DNA of 64,000 nucleotides from Thiomicrospira sp. XS5 (GCF_001507555.1 NZ_LQBO01000001.1:930001-994000), one strand, 5' to 3'; shown: positions 47,090 through 55,233, counted from the stretch's first letter. The notes: a model not told the origin generated them from the letters alone. Program-made: numbers and translations.

Positions 47090-47698
47090 ATGAAAAAAAT
47101 GCTCTGTTTTGGCTTATTGGTTGCGGCCAGTACGATGTCAGCTTGCAGTACTCAGGAAACAAAAGACGAGTCGGCGGAAAAACAAAACCCACTCGCGGTA
47201 GCCGATTGCGTGTTTCCAAACACCAATGTGGCCGCGCCGGGTTGGATTTGTGATGAGCCGGTGGATAGTTTGGCCATTAGTGCGGTAGGGATTGCCGAGC
47301 CGTCCAAGGCAGGCATCAGTTTTATGAAAGATATGGCGGCCGCAGATGGTCGTGGTCGTCTGGCCGAGCAGATTAAAGTGCAAGTCCAAAAAATGGTGAA
47401 GCAGTATCTGGGCACCACCGGTGTCGGTGATACTGAAACCGTGGATGCCGCCGCCAGCTCCACATTAAAAACCATCACCAACCAAAGCCTGGTGGGGTCC
47501 AAGGTATATAAGACTCGAACCGGTCCGAATGGTAAGTTGTATGCTTTGGTCGGAATGGATAAAGCGACCCAGGATAAAATCGTCGAAACCGCCGTGCGTA
47601 CATCGATGAAAAATGACCAGGCCCTGTGGCAGCAATTTAAAGCCAAACAAAGTTTTGATGAAATGGCGCGAGACATTGCCAATCAACAGGTCCAGTAA
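47090..47698 (+). CDS. LPP20-family lipoprotein
   Basis: A 202-aa lipoprotein: the signal peptide KKMLCFGLLVAASTMSAC gives lipobox MSAC. I chose ATG 47090 because GAAGGA lies upstream and it places the lipobox correctly; an in-frame codon at 47036 lacks both. The middle resembles LPP20-type domains (GWICDEPVDSLAISAVGIAE, DMAAADGRGRLAEQIKVQ), a fold also met in outer-membrane lipoproteins such as LpoB-like proteins. A Cys pair (DCVFPN...WICDEP) may form a disulfide. The role is unknown; no neighbour points to one. Confidence 0.78.
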   Translation: MKKMLCFGLLVAASTMSACSTQETKDESAEKQNPLAVADCVFPNTNVAAPGWICDEPVDSLAISAVGIAEPSKAGISFMKDMAAADGRGRLAEQIKVQVQKMVKQYLGTTGVGDTETVDAAASSTLKTITNQSLVGSKVYKTRTGPNGKLYALVGMDKATQDKIVETAVRTSMKNDQALWQQFKAKQSFDEMARDIANQQVQ

Positions 47699-47781
47699 TG
47701 GCTTGATTATCTGACCAAACGATAAGTTTGGTCGGCTATTTGCTAGGAATTGAGCCATTTTAAAAACAAGAGGAAGTGACG

Positions 47782-48066
47782 ATGGGATGGGTGATAAAAG
47801 ATCATTACGAAGATGAGTACGATTTTGAAGTCGATCGAATGAATCTGGAAGCCTTGGACATCACGGCTTTTTCTTGCCCGAAACTGCGCATTATTGAAGT
47901 GCCGGTCGATGAAAGCGATTTGGAAAAAATTGAACAGGTTTATGAAATTTTGTTCCCCGGGTTGTTTGAAGACATGGCTGAGATGATGGACAGTGACGAG
48001 GCACGCGACCCTTATCGGGTCCGTTACTATTACAAGCGTCGTAAGTCCGATTCAGGGCAATTGTGA
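47782..48066 (+). CDS. Small acidic protein, unknown
   Basis: A 94-aa protein from ATG 47782, with AGAGGAAG upstream. It is strongly acidic through the middle (VPVDESDLEKIEQVYEILFP, MAEMMDSDEARDPY) and ends with a basic segment (YYYKRRKSDSG). It has no signal peptide or membrane helix. I do not recognise a family. It follows the LPP20-type gene by 83 bp and precedes the regulatory region of ectABC. Confidence 0.7.
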   Translation: MGWVIKDHYEDEYDFEVDRMNLEALDITAFSCPKLRIIEVPVDESDLEKIEQVYEILFPGLFEDMAEMMDSDEARDPYRVRYYYKRRKSDSGQL

Positions 48067-48130
48067 ATGCTTGGTAAATAGTTCTTTAAAATCATATTGT
48101 TATAATCTCTGTTTGGGGCTGAATTGGTGC

Positions 48131-48160
48131 AACAAGTTGCAGTTTGGTTTGAAACTTGTT
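48131..48160. promoter_or_regulatory. Operator-like inverted repeat on the ectABC promoter
   Basis: AACAAGTT (48131-48138) and AACTTGTT (48153-48160) are perfect 8-bp inverted arms, centres 22 bp apart (two helical turns). They bracket the spacer of the promoter at 48137-48165, overlapping its -35 and -10. The geometry suits a dimeric regulator. No regulator gene is next to it. Confidence 0.5.
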
Positions 48161-48165
48161 ACAAT
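48137..48165 (+). promoter_or_regulatory. Probable ectABC promoter
   Basis: TTGCAG (48137-48142), 17-bp spacer, TACAAT (48160-48165) with an upstream TG extension. It is the best sigma-70-type promoter in the region and points toward ectA. Confidence 0.65.
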
Positions 48166-48191
48166 CTAGTCAATTTCATAACCCAAATAGG

Positions 48192-48398
48192 TTAAGTCAT
48201 CTTTTTTTCAGCTGTATTTAATACACTGTCATTTGCGTTTAGGCGCCGTTCTTCTTTAGACCAACGTTGGTCGAGTCTAATCCAAAGGATCAGTCCTGAG
48301 GAGTCAACCGTAACCGTTTCCCCAATGCGAACTTTTACCCTAGCTGGTACAGGGGCCATGGATGAAACGAATGTTAGCACTGGAAGTTTCAGTGTCAC
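48192..48398 (-). CDS. Possible small gene antisense to the ect leader
   Basis: A 68-codon frame from GTG 48398 (AGG just before it) to a TAA at 48192-48194. The product (TLKLPVLTFVSSMAPVPARV, then KVRIGETVTVDSSGLILWIR) has a protein-like amino-acid mix, with codon choices that look normal, but no family I recognise. It runs against the ectABC leader. It may be a real small protein or chance; the conserved part could equally be the leader on the other strand. Confidence 0.3.
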   Translation of the reverse strand: MTLKLPVLTFVSSMAPVPARVKVRIGETVTVDSSGLILWIRLDQRWSKEERRLNANDSVLNTAEKKMT

Positions 48399-48454
48399 AC
48401 CTGTCTTTTTGCGGTTGGTTGAACCATTAACCTTTCAAATCTTAAAAAAATATC

Positions 48455-48976
48455 ATGGATACTCAAAAATCTGAAGCGTCCGTTCAATTTAGAAAACCTA
48501 AATTGGAAGATGGACTGGCTATTTATCACTTAATCCAGGCGTCACCGCCGTTGGATGTGAATTCGAGCTACTTATATTTTCTGCAAGCGTCGCATTTTGC
48601 GGACACTTGTGCGGTGGCGGAGGTCGACGGTCAAATCGTCGGTTTTATTTCCGCTTATTATCGACCGGATCGGCCTGGCTCTCTGTTTGTCTGGCAGGTG
48701 GCCATATCCGATACCATGCGAGGCCAGGGCATGGCCAAACGCTTGTTAACGGCTTTGCTGACGCAACAGCCGAAAGACAGCGTGACGGAACTGTGTTGTA
48801 CCATCAGTCCGTCTAATAAAGCCTCCCAAGGGCTGTTTAAATCATTTGCCAGACAACACGGGCTGACGTTACAGGTCGCGCCGTTTATCACCGAGGCACA
48901 TTTCGGGGATGAAGGGCATGAAGCGGAAGAGTTGTACTCCCTGACGTCGGAAACCGAATCAACGATTACACTTTAA
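48455..48976 (+). CDS. ectA: L-2,4-diaminobutyrate acetyltransferase
   Basis: Acetylates diaminobutyrate at N4, the second step of ectoine synthesis. It is 173 aa and a GNAT-fold enzyme: VQFRKPKLEDGLAIYHLIQ, SPPLDVNSSYLYFL (EctA-specific), SLFVWQVAISDTMRGQGMAK with the acetyl-CoA loop, and ISPSNKASQGLFKSFAR. It begins ectABC, 21 bp before ectB. Ectoine is an osmoprotectant, so the operon points to a saline habitat. Confidence 0.96.
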   Translation: MDTQKSEASVQFRKPKLEDGLAIYHLIQASPPLDVNSSYLYFLQASHFADTCAVAEVDGQIVGFISAYYRPDRPGSLFVWQVAISDTMRGQGMAKRLLTALLTQQPKDSVTELCCTISPSNKASQGLFKSFARQHGLTLQVAPFITEAHFGDEGHEAEELYSLTSETESTITL

Positions 48977-48997
48977 ATTTTCAAAGGAACTTAAAAC

Positions 48998-50251
48998 ATG
49001 GCATTAGAAACGTTTAATAAATACGAATCGGAAGTGCGTGGTTACATTCGATCGTTTCCAACGATTTTCGATAAATCTAAAATGGCTGAAATTTGGGATG
49101 TTGACGGTAAACGTTACATCGACTTTTTTGCCGGCGCAGGCGCGCTGAACTACGGTCACAACAACCCGGCCATCAACGATGCTTTGATTGATTATCTGAA
49201 GCATGACGGCATCGGACACGCTCTGGATATGGGGACCGTTGCGAAAAAAGACTTCATTGAGAGCTTCGTTCATAACGTGCTGGAACCGCGCGACATGGAG
49301 TACAAGCTTCAGTTTGTCGGCCCGACCGGGACCAACGCGATTGAAACCGCGCTGAAAATTGCCCGTAAAGTCAAAGGCCGTAAGCAGGTCATGTCCTTCA
49401 CCAACGGCTTCCACGGTATGTCGATGGGCTCTTTGAGTATCACCGGTAACAGTTATTACCACGACGAAAGTTACGGTGTACCGGGTTACACCACTCAGGT
49501 GCCGTTCCATAAGTACCTGGGCGACAAGGTCGATACCATCGCTTACTTGCGTAAAATTCTGGAAGATACTTCTAGTGGGACGGAATTGCCGGCGGCGATC
49601 GTATTGGAAACCATTCAGGCCGAAGGCGGGATCAACGTTTCCGGTGAACAGTGGCTGCGCGACTTACGTCAAATCTGTGACGATTTCGACATCTTGATGG
49701 TGGCGGATGAGATTCAGGTCGGTAACGGTCGTTCCGGTGACTTTTTCAGTTTTGAACGTGCAGGCATTAAGCCGGACATCATTACATTGTCGAAGTCGAT
49801 TGGTGCCGGTCAGCCGATGGCCTTGGTGTTGTTGAAACCGGAGCTGGACCAATGGAGTCCGGGCGAGCACTCAGGGACTTTCCGCGGGAATAACCTGGCG
49901 TTTGTTTCCTCCAGCGTGGCCTTGAAAAAATATTGGTCGGACGACAGCTTCTCGAAAGAAGTGAAAGCGAAAGCCGCTCTGGTTCAAGCGCGCATGGAAA
50001 AATTGGCATTGCGTTTCCCGCAATATGTACGCGAAATTCGCGGGCATGGCATGATTTGGGGGGCCGAATTTAAAGATCCAGATATGACGTCTAAAGTCTG
50101 TGCACAAGCCTTTGAAGATGGTTTGGTCATTGAAACGGCGGGTGCCGGCGATGAAGTCATTAAATTCTTAGGGCCATTGGTGATTAGCGAAGATTTGATT
50201 AACGAAGGCTTTGATATTTTGGAAGGTGCGGTTGAAAAAGTCGGCAAGTAA
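48998..50251 (+). CDS. ectB: Diaminobutyrate-2-oxoglutarate transaminase
   Basis: PLP enzyme that converts aspartate semialdehyde and glutamate to 2,4-diaminobutyrate, the first step of ectoine synthesis. It is 417 aa, class-III aminotransferase. Motifs: FFAGAGALNYGHNNPAINDA, QFVGPTGTNAIETALKIARK, MVADEIQVGNGRSGDFFSFE and TLSKSIGAGQPMAL with the PLP Lys266. AAAGGAA precedes the ATG. It is followed by ectC after 50 bp. Confidence 0.97.
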   Translation: MALETFNKYESEVRGYIRSFPTIFDKSKMAEIWDVDGKRYIDFFAGAGALNYGHNNPAINDALIDYLKHDGIGHALDMGTVAKKDFIESFVHNVLEPRDMEYKLQFVGPTGTNAIETALKIARKVKGRKQVMSFTNGFHGMSMGSLSITGNSYYHDESYGVPGYTTQVPFHKYLGDKVDTIAYLRKILEDTSSGTELPAAIVLETIQAEGGINVSGEQWLRDLRQICDDFDILMVADEIQVGNGRSGDFFSFERAGIKPDIITLSKSIGAGQPMALVLLKPELDQWSPGEHSGTFRGNNLAFVSSSVALKKYWSDDSFSKEVKAKAALVQARMEKLALRFPQYVREIRGHGMIWGAEFKDPDMTSKVCAQAFEDGLVIETAGAGDEVIKFLGPLVISEDLINEGFDILEGAVEKVGK

Positions 50252-50301
50252 TTTTTGCCCACAAGCGACAACCTTTTGAACAGAAACGATTAGGAGAAAA
50301 C

Positions 50302-50700
50302 ATGATTGTTCGTAATTTATATGACGATATTATTGGTACCGATGCCGATGTAGACGATAAGCAGTGGACCAGCCGCCGCCTATTATTGGCCAAAGACGGC
50401 ATGGGCTTTTCATTGCACGATACTTTGATCAAAGAAGGTGAAGAACTGCACCTGTGGTACAAGAACCACTTGGAAGCGGTGTATTGCATTGAAGGCGAAG
50501 GCGAAATCGAAGAGAAGAAAAACGGGAAAGTCCACGCGATCCGCGAAGGGACCGTTTACGCCTTGAATGAAAACGATCAGCACATCTTGAAAGCCAATAA
50601 AGGCAGTCAGATGCGCATGGTATGTGTTTTCAATCCGCCGGTCACCGGGCGTGAAACCCATGACGAAGACGGTTCTTACGTCTTAGTGGATGAAGCTTAA
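50302..50700 (+). CDS. ectC: L-ectoine synthase
   Basis: Cyclises N4-acetyl-diaminobutyrate to ectoine. It is 132 aa, cupin fold. Start IVRNLYDDIIGTDADVDD is diagnostic; LHLWYKNHLEAVYCIEGEGE and TVYALNENDQHILKANKG form the cupin core, and MVCVFNPPVTGRETHDEDGS the end. AGGAGAAA precedes ATG 50302. No hydroxylase gene (ectD) is nearby. A 24-bp palindromic terminator separates it from ask. Confidence 0.97.
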   Translation: MIVRNLYDDIIGTDADVDDKQWTSRRLLLAKDGMGFSLHDTLIKEGEELHLWYKNHLEAVYCIEGEGEIEEKKNGKVHAIREGTVYALNENDQHILKANKGSQMRMVCVFNPPVTGRETHDEDGSYVLVDEA

Positions 50701-50737
50701 ACCTCATCGCTTTTTAGCATCGATTTGATCGAGCTTG

Positions 50738-50761
50738 AAAATGCCCAGGCCTGGGCATTTT
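50738..50761. terminator. 24-bp perfect palindrome terminator between ectC and ask
   Basis: AAAATGC + CCAGGCCTGG + GCATTTT: a perfect palindrome, continued by TATCCTTTT. It has the same length and design as the one at 14015-14038. It lies 38 bases after the ectC stop and 41 bases before ask, so it may lower ask expression relative to ectABC. Confidence 0.6.
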
Positions 50762-50801
50762 ATCCTTTTAAATAACGGAGTGTTTTTTTTAAAAAATTAC
50801 C

Positions 50802-52247
50802 ATGTCAAACACACATAAAAATCAGTTGAGTGTCGAAAAAATCGGCGGCACGTCAATGAGTGATTATCAGGCGGTTCGAGACAATATTATTTTGTATCCG
50901 GACAGTCCTTACCAGCGTATTTTTGTGGTGTCGGCCTACGGCGGCATTACCAACGACTTGCTGGAACATAAAAAGACCGATCAGCCCGGTGTCTACGGCT
51001 TGTTTGCCAATGACGACGTTGAGGATGATTGGCGCATTGCTTTGGACCAGTTGAGTCTGAAACTGAATAAAATTAATGCCGATTTGTTCGATGACGATGA
51101 CGTGCGCACAAAAGCCAATGCTTTTATCGACGAACGGTTTGCAGAAACCAAACAGCTGTTGAACCATTTGCAGGACTTGTGTCGGCACGGTCACTTTTCG
51201 CTAGAAAGCCACCTGTTGACGGTGCGCGAACTTCTGGCCAGTCTTGGGGAAGCCCACAGTGCCTGGAACCTAGCCCACCTCTTGCAGCAAGAAGGTGTTA
51301 ATGCACGGTTTGTCGACTTGACCGGCTGGCAGGCGGATAAAACCTTGTCCTTGGACGAAATGATTAAAGTGCATCTGGGCGATGTTGACTTTTCACGTGA
51401 ACTACCGATTGTCACCGGCTATGCGCATTGTCAGGAAAATTTGATGCATACCTTTGACCGAGGTTACAGTGAAATGACGTTTAGCCGTATCGCGGTCTTA
51501 ACCGAAGCGACCGAAGCGGTGATTCACAAAGAGTACCACCTCAGCAGTGCCGACCCAAAATTGGTGGGCGAAGAGAATGTGGTGCCAATCGGGAAAACCA
51601 ATTACGATATTGCCGATCAATTGGCTAATCTTGGTATGGAGGCCGTGCATCCGAAAGCGGCGCAAGGCTTGCGTCAAGCGCAAATTCCATTACGGATTAA
51701 AAACACCTTTGACCCGGGGCATCACGGCACTATCTTTACCGAAGATTATGTCAGTGAGTTCCCTCAGGTGGAAATCATTGCCGGCATGCAGCACTTGATT
51801 GCGCTGGAAGTGTTCGATCAGGAAATGATGGGGCAACAAGGGCATTATGAAAAGATTCTGATTGATACCAGTAATCGTCTGAAATGTCAGGTTATCACCA
51901 AGGATTTCAACGCCAATACCATTACCTTGTATTTGAGTGCGTCCTTGAAGAAAGTGAAACGACTTTCGGAACAACTGCAGCAGGCGTTGCCAACCGCTAC
52001 CATCAATACCAGTAAAGTCGCCTTGGCGTCCGCGATGGGCAGTGATATGCGCATTAAAGGCTTGTTGGCCAAAGCGGTTCAGACGCTATTCGATCAGGGG
52101 ATTAACGTTGAAGCGATTCATCAAAATACCCGTCAGGTCGAAATGCAATTTTTCGTGAATGAAACGGATTTCGAAAAGGCGGTCAAAGCCTTGCACTCCA
52201 AGCTGATTGAAGTCCACGATCATGGGAAGGCGATATGCGAGCATTGA
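50802..52247 (+). CDS. ask: Aspartokinase associated with ectoine synthesis (Ask_Ect)
   Basis: Phosphorylates aspartate, feeding aspartate semialdehyde to EctB. It is 481 aa. N-terminal SVEKIGGTSMSDYQAVRDNI holds the K-x-G-G-T-S kinase motif. GYSEMTFSRIAVLTEATEAV, EYHLSSADPKLVGEENVVPI and HPKAAQGLRQAQIPLRIKNT resemble the ectoine-specific Ask branch, and two ACT domains end the protein. In the known family this isoform serves osmoadaptation and is less feedback-inhibited. The placement behind ectC supports this role. Its last 13 bases overlap the next gene. Confidence 0.92.
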   Translation: MSNTHKNQLSVEKIGGTSMSDYQAVRDNIILYPDSPYQRIFVVSAYGGITNDLLEHKKTDQPGVYGLFANDDVEDDWRIALDQLSLKLNKINADLFDDDDVRTKANAFIDERFAETKQLLNHLQDLCRHGHFSLESHLLTVRELLASLGEAHSAWNLAHLLQQEGVNARFVDLTGWQADKTLSLDEMIKVHLGDVDFSRELPIVTGYAHCQENLMHTFDRGYSEMTFSRIAVLTEATEAVIHKEYHLSSADPKLVGEENVVPIGKTNYDIADQLANLGMEAVHPKAAQGLRQAQIPLRIKNTFDPGHHGTIFTEDYVSEFPQVEIIAGMQHLIALEVFDQEMMGQQGHYEKILIDTSNRLKCQVITKDFNANTITLYLSASLKKVKRLSEQLQQALPTATINTSKVALASAMGSDMRIKGLLAKAVQTLFDQGINVEAIHQNTRQVEMQFFVNETDFEKAVKALHSKLIEVHDHGKAICEH

Positions 52248-53119
52248 TTCTATTGGGGTTTACATTGTTGTTGGCGTCGGCAACGGCCGGTGCGGCTGAC
52301 CAACGGCACTCCAAAGAAACACAGGATGTGGAAGAGCTCACGGAACCGATGTACAACCCATTCGTGGAACGCTATGTCATGGACGAGCTGAAGCAGTTGC
52401 GGGTGGATATGAACAATTTGCGTGTTGAAATCACCAAAGAAGTGACCAACCGCGAATTGTCGGCCACTTCACGAGCGGTTGGGTATGCGACCGATACCGT
52501 CACCTATTTCTTTTATTTGATTGCTGGGATTTCCTCCGTTCTCCTTTTGGTTGGTTGGAATTCCATGCGTGAAGTGAAAGAGAAAGTCTTGACGCTCGCG
52601 GACAGCAAAGTCGATAAGGTCATTGAGGAGTACGAAGCGCGTTTGGCGAAGCTGGAAGAAGAGCTGAACCGAAAGTCACGCGGCATTTCCAATGCTCAGA
52701 AACGATTGGCACAGCATCAGGATATTCATAGCCTGTGGCTGAAAGCCGGCCAGGAGCAGATTCTCAGTAACCGCATGGCGATTTACGACCAGATATTGGA
52801 GCTGGATCCCGGCAATACTGAGGCGATGACGTATAAAGCCGATGCGGCACTTGAAATGGGGGAACCGCAATGGGCCGTGAACTTGTGTAATCAAGCGTTG
52901 CGTATCGATCCTGAAAACACCCATGCGTTTTATCAGTTAGCCGGCGCTTATGCCTTGATGGATAAAGCGAGCGAAGCCATCGACTTTCTGCAAACGGCCT
53001 TGCAAAATTCCGAAGGTTATAAGGAGCAGGTACAAAACGATCCGGTCTTTAAGTCTTTACAAGATAACCCGGATTTTCAAAAACTTCTGCAAGAAGACGA
53101 AACCACAACCCCCTCTTAA
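52235..53119 (+). CDS. Membrane-anchored TPR protein with coiled coil
   Basis: A 294-aa protein with signal peptide (ALILLGFTLLLASATAGA), an acidic segment, a membrane helix (residues ~87-108, TVTYFFYLIAGISSVLLLVG), a coiled coil (residues ~110-150, VIEEYEARLAKLEEELNRKS), then two or three TPR repeats (residues ~165-270, AIYDQILELDPGNTEAMTYK and NLCNQALRIDPENTHAFYQL). It overlaps the end of ask by 13 bp, so translation is probably coupled. TPR regions bind partner proteins; which one is not known. The link to ectoine may be only positional. Confidence 0.8.
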   Translation: MRALILLGFTLLLASATAGAADQRHSKETQDVEELTEPMYNPFVERYVMDELKQLRVDMNNLRVEITKEVTNRELSATSRAVGYATDTVTYFFYLIAGISSVLLLVGWNSMREVKEKVLTLADSKVDKVIEEYEARLAKLEEELNRKSRGISNAQKRLAQHQDIHSLWLKAGQEQILSNRMAIYDQILELDPGNTEAMTYKADAALEMGEPQWAVNLCNQALRIDPENTHAFYQLAGAYALMDKASEAIDFLQTALQNSEGYKEQVQNDPVFKSLQDNPDFQKLLQEDETTTPS

Positions 53120-53200
53120 TCGGGCCGTCATGTCTTTACGGCGAGGCTAACGTGAGCCTTGCCTTTCTCAACTTCCATTTTTTATCCACATTATTTACCT

Positions 53201-53218
53201 GTATTTATGTATAAATAC
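53201..53218. promoter_or_regulatory. 18-bp inverted repeat upstream of the thioredoxin-TolC operon
   Basis: GTATTTAT-GT-ATAAATAC is a perfect 8-2-8 inverted repeat, 31 bp before the -10-like TATGAT (53250-53255) and 109 bp before the ATG at 53328. Its position suits an operator or activator site. The regulator is unknown. Confidence 0.45.
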
Positions 53219-53246
53219 GGACTATTGGCGATGCGTCAAAGCACCA

Positions 53247-53255
53247 TGCTATGAT
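53247..53255 (+). promoter_or_regulatory. Extended -10 of the thioredoxin-TolC operon
   Basis: TGC-TATGAT is an extended -10; a TTGGCG (53225-53230) stands 19 bp upstream, which is long for a -35. It lies 72 bp before the first gene. Confidence 0.45.
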
Positions 53256-53327
53256 GCTGCAAAAATAGCGTACTAGGTTCACAGTCAGTGATATGGAATT
53301 GCACATAACAAAAAAGGTGGTAACTCG

Positions 53328-53834
53328 ATGAATAACATTTGGCAAGCCGTCGGCATTGCGTTTTTGACCCTTGCAAGCTTCCACGCTTCGGCCGCGGATT
53401 TTTTCGATGAAACGTTTGGTAATCTGCAAGAAGAACTGGAAGTGGCAAAAGACGATGGTAAACAGGGTATTTTCATTTTCTTTCACATGGAAGAATGTCC
53501 ATTCTGTGACCGTATGAAGAACACCATTCTAAACAAACCGGATGTCATTCAATACTTCAAAAAGCATTTTTTGACCTATCAAATGGATATTGAAGGTTCA
53601 AACGACATGGTCAACTTTGATGGGACTGAAGGAACGTCTCAGTACTTGTCTGAAAAAATTTATCGCGTACGGGCAACACCGGTGATGATTATTTTCGATT
53701 TGGAAGGCAAGCCAGTGGTTCGTTATACCGGGCCAACCCGAACCAAAGAAGAGTTTATGCTGTTAGGGAAGTATGTTGTCGACGGCGCTTATAAAGACAC
53801 GTCATTTACACGTTATAAAAGACAAAACAGATAA
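53328..53834 (+). CDS. Periplasmic thioredoxin-fold protein, CPFC type
   Basis: A 168-aa protein with a signal peptide (FLTLASFHASA, cleavage near residue 22) and a thioredoxin domain. The redox motif is Cys-Pro-Phe-Cys (57-60) in FFHMEECPFCDRMKNTILN, with the cis-Pro loop RVRATPVMIIFDLEGKPVVR. The pattern is close to thioredoxin-like SoxW/DsbE-type proteins of the Thioredoxin_2/7 kind. It begins a three-gene run with a TolC-type channel and a membrane-fusion protein (9 bp gap), so it may keep a cysteine in one of the partners or cargo reduced. The client is unknown. Confidence 0.85.
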   Translation: MNNIWQAVGIAFLTLASFHASAADFFDETFGNLQEELEVAKDDGKQGIFIFFHMEECPFCDRMKNTILNKPDVIQYFKKHFLTYQMDIEGSNDMVNFDGTEGTSQYLSEKIYRVRATPVMIIFDLEGKPVVRYTGPTRTKEEFMLLGKYVVDGAYKDTSFTRYKRQNR

Positions 53835-53845
53835 CGGGTGGCTTG

Positions 53846-55216
53846 ATGAGATTGAATCCGTTACATTTTACGATACGCGGCGTGCTGGTGTTATCAGCGT
53901 TGCTGCCGCATAGTGTTTTGGCGGCTGATGACGCCGTTATGAATGCCGCCCAAGCCACTGGACCGGTGGCTGAAGGCGCGATGACCCCAGGCCATCCGGC
54001 TCAGGACTTACCCGAACCTTTGACCTTGGAAAGTGTGATGGCGTTGCCGGAAACCATCAGCCCACAGATCATGCGAGCCAAAGCACGTCATGCTCAAGCG
54101 CAGGCACGTTATAACCTACAAGAAACCGACGATAATTTCGAACTGGATTTGATCGGCCGCTTGGGTTGGCGCGAGTATGACTTTCAGACCGAGGACAACC
54201 ATTTATTCGGGCTGCATTTAGGCAAGGAATTGTATGACTTTGGTCGCAACGAGGCTGCGTTGGAAGCGGAACAACGTCTGACGGCGGCGCAGAATGAACG
54301 CTACCAAGATCAGAAAATTCAGTTTCAGATTCGGTTGATGCAAGCCTACTTTAATATCATTCTGGCCGATTTTCAGTACCGGATTGAAAATGAATCCATG
54401 GCCGTCGCCTATATTGCCATGGACAAGGCCGAAGACCGCCATGAACTCAAACAAATGTCTGACGTGGACTATCTGAAACTGCAAGCGGATTATGAGAAAT
54501 TGTTGGTCAAACGAACGCGAGCATCCTATGAGCAGCGCCGTACCCGAACCAATCTCGCCAACTTGGTTGGCCGTCCGGATGCCTTGCCGGATAAACTGCG
54601 TTTTCCGTCACTGGAGTCAGTCACGAAACGGTCATTGGATGACTTGGGTGTGTATCAAAAACAGGCATTAGCCAGCAATTTGCACTTACACAGTTTGCAG
54701 TTAAAGCTCCAGGCCGCAGAATCGCGCTTAAACGGTGAATCGTTAGAAGATATGCCAACCTTCCGGGTGGATGCTTTGGGCGGCTATTCCTCAAACTATG
54801 CTTACGGTCGAGAGGGACGTTGGCGATTCGATTTGACGATGGATTACCCACTGTATGATGGCGGGGTGCGTTCCGCAAAAGTGAGTGAGGCACGCGCTGA
54901 AGTGCAGGCGATTCAAGCTGACATTCATGAGTACGAACAATCGTTGCGCGATCAGGTGGCCGATTTGTATTTTAAATTGCAGATGGCGGAAGCGGAAAAG
55001 AAACAAAATAAGGTGTTTGGTGAATATTCCGAGCTGTACCTGGATTACAGTCGTGCATTGTATGAAAACGAATCCACAACCGATTTAGGTGATTCGATGG
55101 TGCGTTTGTCGGAAGCCAATTATCGAGTCATCGCTCAGCAGTTTCGTGAAACGTTGCACTGGGCGCAGTTGGATTATTTGACCGGTAAGCCGGTAGAACT
55201 GGAGGCTTACCAATGA
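53846..55216 (+). CDS. TolC-family outer-membrane channel protein
   Basis: A 456-aa outer-membrane efflux protein. I chose ATG 53846 (GGGTGG just upstream); a TTG at 53843 is adjacent. The signal peptide ends near HSVLAAD. The helical repeats of the OEP family are visible: PETISPQIMRAKARHAQAQA and later QALASNLHLHSLQLKLQAAE. Short strands of the barrel include WRFDLTMDYPLYDGGVRSAK. It is followed by a short periplasmic adaptor that overlaps its stop codon or starts 17 bp after it. No inner-membrane pump is in the operon, so the export partner is unclear. Confidence 0.88.
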   Translation: MRLNPLHFTIRGVLVLSALLPHSVLAADDAVMNAAQATGPVAEGAMTPGHPAQDLPEPLTLESVMALPETISPQIMRAKARHAQAQARYNLQETDDNFELDLIGRLGWREYDFQTEDNHLFGLHLGKELYDFGRNEAALEAEQRLTAAQNERYQDQKIQFQIRLMQAYFNIILADFQYRIENESMAVAYIAMDKAEDRHELKQMSDVDYLKLQADYEKLLVKRTRASYEQRRTRTNLANLVGRPDALPDKLRFPSLESVTKRSLDDLGVYQKQALASNLHLHSLQLKLQAAESRLNGESLEDMPTFRVDALGGYSSNYAYGREGRWRFDLTMDYPLYDGGVRSAKVSEARAEVQAIQADIHEYEQSLRDQVADLYFKLQMAEAEKKQNKVFGEYSELYLDYSRALYENESTTDLGDSMVRLSEANYRVIAQQFRETLHWAQLDYLTGKPVELEAYQ

Positions 55217-55233
55217 GTGAAAAGGAAAACATT

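Larger units (their letters stand above)
48067..48454. other. Leader and control region of ectABC
   Basis: A 388-bp gap. It contains an extended -10 element TGTTATAAT (48098-48106), a better promoter TTGCAG-17-TACAAT (48137-48165), an 8-14-8 inverted repeat over that promoter (48131-48160), and a low-confidence minus-strand frame (48192-48398). A transcript from the second promoter would have a leader of about 280 bases before ectA. Confidence 0.6.

Noticed and set aside
47152-47682. A 176-codon minus-strand frame over the LPP20-type lipoprotein gene
   Set aside because: The opposite strand has a lipobox, a ribosome-binding site and family features; this frame has none.
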